Part shown: piece after piece, positions 58,192 through 64,000 of the stretch
Numbering within the stretch: the first letter of the stretch is position 1
Layout: each line of letters opens with the position of its first letter
Source: Lachnospiraceae bacterium
Lineage (GTDB): Bacteria > Bacillota > Clostridia > Lachnospirales > Lachnospiraceae
Assembly: GCA_015057055.1 (NCBI GenBank)
Contig: SVFE01000004.1
Location: 1-64,000, forward strand
DNA length: 64,000 bases
Reading direction: 5' to 3'
Position numbers and translations under genes: made by a program
Notes under the pieces: model-generated
What the model saw: the letters and a program-made list of their open reading frames with translations, nothing else
What the model was told of the DNA's origin: nothing
Databases searched by the model: none

Positions 58192-60735
58192 ATGTCTTTG
58201 GAACAGAAGAATTTAAAAGAAAATGATGTTTTACAAGTTCCCCTGTCTTACGAAATCAAAGTTTCGGTGAGACAGCTGGTAGAATTTGTACTTCGCAGCG
58301 GCGATATTGATAACCGGCGCACTTCTTCCGTGGAAAGTGCAATGCAGGAGGGGAGCCGTCTGCATCGGATGATTCAACGCAGAATGGGGGAGGAATACGA
58401 AGCGGAGGTGCTTTTACGTTATCGTTATGAAACCCCGGACTACTTGATCGGGATTGAGGGGCGTGCAGATGGAATTATCACTCTTGAGAATAAGTCGGCG
58501 AAGGCGGAAGCGTTAATGCAAAACCTGCCGGCGCTAAATCAATACGATATTTCTGAGGAAAATCCTCTGGTTACCATTGATGAAATCAAATGTGTAGCGA
58601 AAGATTTGGAGTATATTACGGCTCCGGCAACGGTACACCTAGCCCAGGCGAAAGTATATGCGTATATTTATGCCTATGAGAAGCAGTTACCTTTTATATG
58701 CGTGAGAATGACCTATTGTAATATGGAAACAGAGGAACTGAAATATTTTTTCGAAGAATATTCATATGCCGAACTGGAGGAATGGTTCCTTGATTTGATG
58801 AAGCAATACAAAAAATGGGCGGATTTTCAGTATCAGTGGAGCATTGCAAGGGCAAATTCCGTTAAGAAACTGCAATTCCCCTATGAATACAGGAAAGGGC
58901 AAAGAGATCTGGCGGTGTATGTGTATCGCACGATTTTGGAAAAAAAGAAATTATTTATGGAAGCACCCACCGGTGTCGGAAAAACCCTTTCCACTATATT
59001 TCCTGCGGTAAAGTCCGTCGGAGAAGGATTGACGGAACGGATTTTTTATCTGACGGCGAAAACAATCACCCGGTGCGTGGCTGAGGATACCTTCCGTTTG
59101 CTCCGGGAACAGGGATTGTGTTTTAAATCCCTTACCTTAACGGCAAAGGAAAAGGTGTGTCCGCTGGAAAAAGCGGAATGCAATCCGGTGACATGCCCGT
59201 TTGCGAAGGGACATTATGACCGGGTTAATGATGCATTGTATGATGTAATTACGACGAGAGATGGGATTGACAGAGATGTCATTATTGAAACGGCGAAAAA
59301 ATGGCAGGTGTGTCCGTTTGAACTCAGCCTCGATGCCAGCTTGTTTTCGGACGCAATCATTTGTGATTACAACTACGTTTTTGACCCACATGTCAGTTTG
59401 AAACGATTCTTTTCCGACGGGCAAAAAGGAAATTATGTATTCTTGATAGATGAAGCCCATAATCTGGTGGACCGGGGTAGGGAAATGTTTAGTGCATCCT
59501 TATGTAAGGAAGATTTTTTGACACTAAAGCGAGAGTTGAATTACGTGATAGAACGGCAACCTCTGACCAAAATGCTGAAGAAACCATCGGTTGCAAAGCG
59601 ATTGGTGTCTGCCTTGGAACGATGCAACAAGGAATTGTTGCGACTTAAGAAGGAATGTGATGAATGTACGGTTCTGGAAAGCGTCGATACCTTTGCCGGT
59701 TATGTGGAGAGTCTATACACGGCAATGGACAATTTTTTGGAGGAAGAGGAGGATTCGGAAATTCGGCAGATGGTTTTGGAGTTTTATTTTGAAATCTGCC
59801 ATTTTTTGCTGATTTACGAACGCCTGGACGAAAACTATTTAACCTATTGCCGCCTGCAGGAAGACGGAAATTTTGTGATAAAACTGTTCTGCGTTAATCC
59901 CCGGGTTAATTTGCAGGAAGCCATGGCGAAGGGGCGGAGTAGTATTTTGTTCTCAGCCACATTGCTTCCCATTCAATATCACAAAAAATTGTTGGGGGGA
60001 GAAGAGACGGATTATGAGGCCTATGCCGAAACTGCATTTATGCCGGAAAAACGGGGACTATACATTGCGAAGGATGTAACAAGCAAGTATACAAGGAGAA
60101 ATGAGGCGGAGTTTCGAAATATTGCAACCTATATTTATGAAATTGTCAGCGCCAAAAAGGGAAATTACATGGTGTTTTTCCCGTCTCACGCCTTTTTGTC
60201 CAAAATATACGAAGTTTTTATGGAATTGTATTATACCGAGGAACGGATGCAATGTGTGGTGCAGGAGGAATATATGACCGAGACGGACCGTGAAGCGTTT
60301 CTGCAGTTATTCACGGAGGGGAAGACTTCTGATAAAATTTTACTCGGATTTTGTGTGCTGGGCGGTATTTTTTCGGAAGGAATCGATTTGAAAAACGACA
60401 GCTTAATCGGAGCAATTATTGTTGGGACAGGTTTGCCGCAAGTATGCAGCGAAAGGGAATTGTTAAAAGAATATTTTGACGAAGAATCCGGGGACGGATT
60501 CGATTATGCGTACCGGTTTCCGGGGATGAACAAAGTCTTGCAGGCGGCAGGAAGGGTAATTAGAACCAGCGAGGACATCGGTGTAGTGGCGCTTTTGGAT
60601 GAGCGCTTTATGGGGAACTCCTATCGGAAACTTTTTCCACGGGAGTGGCGCGGCTATTCCACGGTAAACAAGAACACCATAAGGGAAGAAATCACCCTTT
60701 TTTGGGATAAATGGAAAGCGATAAATGGTGGATAA
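58192..60735 (+). CDS. Rad3/XPD/DinG-like Fe-S DNA helicase with PD-(D/E)XK (Cas4/RecB-like) N-terminal domain
   Basis: N-term GRADGI...TIDEIKCV nuclease-like; helicase motif I EAPTGVGKTLSTIFPA, Fe-S cysteines (CPLEKAECNPVTCPF...VCPFE), DEAHNLVDR, QAAGRVIRT; start refined. Confidence 0.88.
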   Translation: MSLEQKNLKENDVLQVPLSYEIKVSVRQLVEFVLRSGDIDNRRTSSVESAMQEGSRLHRMIQRRMGEEYEAEVLLRYRYETPDYLIGIEGRADGIITLENKSAKAEALMQNLPALNQYDISEENPLVTIDEIKCVAKDLEYITAPATVHLAQAKVYAYIYAYEKQLPFICVRMTYCNMETEELKYFFEEYSYAELEEWFLDLMKQYKKWADFQYQWSIARANSVKKLQFPYEYRKGQRDLAVYVYRTILEKKKLFMEAPTGVGKTLSTIFPAVKSVGEGLTERIFYLTAKTITRCVAEDTFRLLREQGLCFKSLTLTAKEKVCPLEKAECNPVTCPFAKGHYDRVNDALYDVITTRDGIDRDVIIETAKKWQVCPFELSLDASLFSDAIICDYNYVFDPHVSLKRFFSDGQKGNYVFLIDEAHNLVDRGREMFSASLCKEDFLTLKRELNYVIERQPLTKMLKKPSVAKRLVSALERCNKELLRLKKECDECTVLESVDTFAGYVESLYTAMDNFLEEEEDSEIRQMVLEFYFEICHFLLIYERLDENYLTYCRLQEDGNFVIKLFCVNPRVNLQEAMAKGRSSILFSATLLPIQYHKKLLGGEETDYEAYAETAFMPEKRGLYIAKDVTSKYTRRNEAEFRNIATYIYEIVSAKKGNYMVFFPSHAFLSKIYEVFMELYYTEERMQCVVQEEYMTETDREAFLQLFTEGKTSDKILLGFCVLGGIFSEGIDLKNDSLIGAIIVGTGLPQVCSERELLKEYFDEESGDGFDYAYRFPGMNKVLQAAGRVIRTSEDIGVVALLDERFMGNSYRKLFPREWRGYSTVNKNTIREEITLFWDKWKAINGG

Positions 60736-61002
60736 CTTTGTGGATATTGTGGATTTAAAGAAAAGAAATTTTAAATTTAACTATTTGAAAGTTCTGAATA
60801 TTATGTTAATAAACCGCGGGATGTGCGAATTATTAGGAAATACTGATAAAATTTGCACAGTTTTTCCGCAATGTTAAAGGGCAATCAGACCAATATTTGT
60901 GGGGATAAAGAAAAAATGTAAATGTACCGCAAGATATGGTAAAATAAGAAGGCGGGATTTGTAATAATACTTGCAAAAAAAATATTTTGGGAGGAAGAAA
61001 CT

Positions 61003-62316
61003 ATGTGGGCATACGAAAGTGTATTTTATCAGATATATCCTTTGGGATTTTGCGGGGCACCCTTTGAGAACGACGGGGTCGCTGCGTCGCGAATTAAAAA
61101 AGTGTTGGATTGGATTCCCCACATGCAAAAACTGGGAATCAATGCCATTTATTTTTCCCCGGTATTTGAATCGGATACGCACGGATATAACACCAGAGAT
61201 TATACCAAAATTGACTGTCGCCTGGGAACGAATGAAGATTTTAAAGAGGTATGCGATGCGCTCCATAAGGCCGGTATCAAAGTGGTTTTGGACGGTGTAT
61301 TTAATCATGTGGGACGCGGCTTTTGGGCATTTCAGGATGTGCTGAAAAATCGGGAAAACTCGCCCTATGTCAGCTGGTTCCATCGCATTGATTTTGGCGG
61401 CAATTCCAATTACAATGACGGGCTTTGGTACGAAGGCTGGGAAGGCAATTATGACTTAGTAAAACTTAATCTTCACAATGAGGATGTGGTAAATCATATT
61501 TTCAGCGCAGTGGAAGGCTGGATTAAGGAATTTGACATTGACGGTATCCGCTTGGACGTAGCCTATTGTCTGGATTACGGCTTTTTGAACCGCCTCCGGG
61601 CTTTTTGTGATTCCAAGAAAGAGGATTTCTTTCTGTTAGGGGAGGTGCTTCATGGAGAATACGGGAAAATGCTTCGGGAGATGAACATTCATTCCGTGAC
61701 CAATTACCAGTGTTACAAGGGAATCCACTCGTCCTTTAACAGCGCCAATATGTTTGAAATCGTTCATTCGTTGCTTCGGATGTTTGGGCCGGAGGATTGG
61801 ACGATTTGCCGGGATGGTCATTTGCTCAGCTTTGCGGATAATCATGATGTGTCCCGTATTGCCAGTGTAATTCAAAACGAAAAATGTTTGCCTTTGGTGT
61901 ATGCCATGGTCTATGGTATGCCCGGCATCCCCTGCGTATATTACGGAAGTGAGTGGGGCGCAAAAGCGGATAAGAGCCAGGGAGACCCTGCCCTCAGAGC
62001 TTGCTTTGAGACACCGGAGTGGAATGAACTTACGGATTATATTGCAAAATTAAGTGAAATCAAGAAGAATTCCCACGCGTTAAATTATGGCGGCTTCCGC
62101 AGCGTGGTGCTTACCAATAAACAGTGTATTTTCGAGAGAAAGACAGAGCGGGAACGGGTGCTTGTGGCCATCAATATGGATGAAAACCCGTATCACGCCC
62201 ATTTTGATGCAGGCTGCGGTCAGGCAGAAGAACTCATCAGCGGAAAAATGCATGATTTTGGCGGCGGCAGCGAACTTCCGCCCTACAGTGCAAGTTTTTG
62301 GAAAATGGAACGTTAA
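61003..62316 (+). CDS. GH13 alpha-amylase family glycosidase
   Basis: VVLDGVFNHVGRGFWAFQDV, DGIRLDVAY, LLGEVLHGEY, FADNHDVSRI. Confidence 0.93.
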   Translation: MWAYESVFYQIYPLGFCGAPFENDGVAASRIKKVLDWIPHMQKLGINAIYFSPVFESDTHGYNTRDYTKIDCRLGTNEDFKEVCDALHKAGIKVVLDGVFNHVGRGFWAFQDVLKNRENSPYVSWFHRIDFGGNSNYNDGLWYEGWEGNYDLVKLNLHNEDVVNHIFSAVEGWIKEFDIDGIRLDVAYCLDYGFLNRLRAFCDSKKEDFFLLGEVLHGEYGKMLREMNIHSVTNYQCYKGIHSSFNSANMFEIVHSLLRMFGPEDWTICRDGHLLSFADNHDVSRIASVIQNEKCLPLVYAMVYGMPGIPCVYYGSEWGAKADKSQGDPALRACFETPEWNELTDYIAKLSEIKKNSHALNYGGFRSVVLTNKQCIFERKTERERVLVAINMDENPYHAHFDAGCGQAEELISGKMHDFGGGSELPPYSASFWKMER

Positions 62317-62389
62317 TGGAACGTTAAACTCTGTTTTGTAAGCGGAGCGGTAAAACTTCTTTTGTGAAGTGGAACGAGAGCGAGGGTGG

Positions 62390-62455
62390 GTGCCTCGAGA
62401 GTGCCTCGCAAGTGCCCTGCAAGTGTCCTGCAAGTGACCCGCAAGTGCTTTGCAC
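62390..62455. repeat. 11-bp tandem repeat (6 units) preceding the 52-bp array
   Basis: gtgcctcgaga, gtgcctcgcaa, gtgccctgcaa, gtgtcctgcaa, gtgacccgcaa, gtgctttgca at 11-nt spacing from 62390. Confidence 0.85.
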
Positions 62456-62900
62456 CGCCTGAAAAGAGAAAAAGAAAAGTAGGCGGTGGCGGAAGAGTGC
62501 TTAGCACCGCCTAAAAAGAGAAAAAGAAAAGTAGGCGGTGGCGGAAGAGTGCTTAGCACCGCCTAAAAAGAGAAAAAGAAAAGTAGGCGGTGTTGGAAGA
62601 GTGCTTAGCACCGCCTAAAAAGAGAAAAAGAAAAGTAGGCGGTGTTGGAAGAGTGCTTAGCACCGCCTGAAAAGAGAAAAAGAAAAGTAGGCGGTGGCGA
62701 GGTTGTGCTTTGCACCGCCTGAAAAGAAAAAAAGAAAAGTAGGCGGTGGTGGAAGAGTGCTTAGCACCGCCTAAAAAGAAAAAAAGAAAAGTAGGCGGTG
62801 GCGGAAGAGTGGTTTGCACCGCCTGAAAAAAGAAAAAGAAAAGTAGGCGGTGTCGGAAGAGTGCTTTGCACCGCCTAAAAAGAAAAAAAGAAGATTGAGC
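62452..62900. repeat. 52-bp tandem repeat array, 9 units, each with CACCGCCT/AGGCGGTG inverted repeats
   Basis: gcaccgcct at 62452, 62504, 62556, 62608, 62660, 62712, 62764, 62816, 62868 (constant 52-nt spacing); last unit degenerate. Confidence 0.95.
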
Positions 62901-62956
62901 GGTGGAATGAGAAAAAGCGGGAAAATTGGCAGAAAAGTAGGCGGAGGTACGATTGT

Positions 62957-63418
62957 GTGAATATAGAATTGGTCAGGGCAACCATGGAGGATGCTTCCAT
63001 GCTATGGGAAATGCAAGTGAAATCCTTTCGGGATTTGTTCGATAAATATCAGGATTATGAAACCAATCCGGCGGCCGAGCCGGTGGAAAAGGTGATAAAT
63101 CGGTTAAAGCAAAAGGAAACTTTTTACTATTTTATCGTTGCGGATGATGTCAAAGTTGGGGCAATCCGGGTTGTCGTCCATCCGCTGGGCAAGAAAAAGA
63201 TCAGTCCGTTATTCGTATTGCCGGAGCACCAAAACAGAGGAATTGCCCAAAAGGCCATGAAGCGGTGCGAGGACATCCATGGCCATGACAATTGGGAATT
63301 AGATACGATTTTGCAGGAAGAGGGAAATCGATATTTGTATGAAAAAATGGGGTATCACAGAACCGGAAAGAGTGAAGTGGTAAACGATAAACTGACACTG
63401 ATTTTTTATGAAAAATAG
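62957..63418 (+). CDS. GNAT family N-acetyltransferase
   Basis: FVLPEHQNRGIAQKAMKRCEDI...NRYLYEKMGYHRTGK. Confidence 0.9.
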   Translation: MNIELVRATMEDASMLWEMQVKSFRDLFDKYQDYETNPAAEPVEKVINRLKQKETFYYFIVADDVKVGAIRVVVHPLGKKKISPLFVLPEHQNRGIAQKAMKRCEDIHGHDNWELDTILQEEGNRYLYEKMGYHRTGKSEVVNDKLTLIFYEK

Positions 63419-63483
63419 GGCCTTAGCCTAAATTTTTGGCGCGGCGTAAATTTCTCGCTTCTGCCGGAAAAAGGAGAACTACC

Positions 63484-64000
63484 ATGAAAATTCTATTTAT
63501 AAATTTGCCCTATTATGGTCATGTGATACCTACCATCGGTCTTGTGCAGGAATTGATTAAAAAGGGCTGCGCGGTAACCTATCTGTTGCCTTTTTCCTGG
63601 GAAGAAAAGATTGCAGAAAGCGGTGCAGAGTTTGCCGGATATGACAACCATAAGCAACTTTCGAAGCAGATGAAGAATGCGTATGCCGTGGCAGAAGGCA
63701 TGATAGAACAGTATGATTTTGTTATCTATGAGCAGTTTTTCTTTTTGGGAAAACATCTGGCGGAAAAGTACAAGAAACCGGTGGCAAGGATTTTCACTGC
63801 CCCGGCCACAAACGAAACGTTGATGCAGGAATATATCGCGTCCAAAGGGCCGATGTCCGTTTTTAAGCATAAATGGATTGCAAAAGCATTTACGAAAAAT
63901 ATTGCCAAAGGCATTCCAATGAAAACTGATAACTGGCTTGATGAAATCATTTTTAATCCGCCTGAGCTGAATCTTGTATATACCCTTCGGGAATATCAGC
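63484..64000 (+). CDS. MGT/UGT-like (GT1) glycosyltransferase, truncated by window end
   Basis: MKILFINLPYYGHVIPTIGLVQELIKKGCAVTYLL...; open at the window edge, so absent from the ORF track. Confidence 0.85.
   Translation, partial: MKILFINLPYYGHVIPTIGLVQELIKKGCAVTYLLPFSWEEKIAESGAEFAGYDNHKQLSKQMKNAYAVAEGMIEQYDFVIYEQFFFLGKHLAEKYKKPVARIFTAPATNETLMQEYIASKGPMSVFKHKWIAKAFTKNIAKGIPMKTDNWLDEIIFNPPELNLVYTLREYQ

Noticed and set aside
62080-62819. Minus-strand ORFs (MLSTLPPPPTFLFLF..., MQTTLPPPPTF...)
   Set aside because: They are open only because the 52-bp repeat lacks stops; the product is low-complexity and the frame shifts between units.
62390-62900. CRISPR array
   Set aside because: The whole 52-bp unit is repeated with little variation; there are no unique spacers and no cas genes in view.
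1-64000. tRNA, rRNA, transposase, integrase or prophage genes
   Set aside because: None recognised in the intergenic sequence or ORF translations; a tRNAscan or HMM run would be needed to exclude them fully.

Overview
The window looks like a chromosomal segment of an anaerobic, spore-former-related Firmicute, probably Clostridia/Lachnospiraceae-like. That placement is inferred from gene content, not from a search. Most genes are on the + strand and tightly packed. Recognisable modules are: an H-cluster maturation operon (TM1266-like, hydE, hydG, hydF); thiT behind a TPP riboswitch; a folate operon (folC-folE-folP-folBK); nadE, dapF, hisC and hslO; a heterodimeric ABC exporter; GH9, GH31 and GH13 enzymes; hflK/hflC; an Mrp ATPase; an ABC-F protein; pilT; and a Rad3/DinG-like helicase with a nuclease-like N-terminus. 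Two separate proteins carry [FeFe]-hydrogenase H-cluster motifs: a cytosolic hydrogenase/chemoreceptor fusion (37.3-39.3 kb) and a monomeric hydrogenase (48.3-49.7 kb). The observations most worth a second look are: (1) a structured 5' leader ahead of the hyd maturation operon with mutually exclusive antiterminator and terminator pairings; (2) the hydrogenase-MCP fusion, which lacks the proton-transfer Cys; (3) an exact 52-bp x 9 hairpin repeat array seeded by an 11-bp tandem repeat; (4) a 764-bp divergent intergenic region with repeated TTACATAA motifs; (5) an AT-rich island of orphan immunity-like genes; (6) a glycosyltransferase with an apparent 1-nt frameshift; and (7) several unusual domain fusions. 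No rRNA, tRNA, CRISPR array, transposase or phage gene was recognised.
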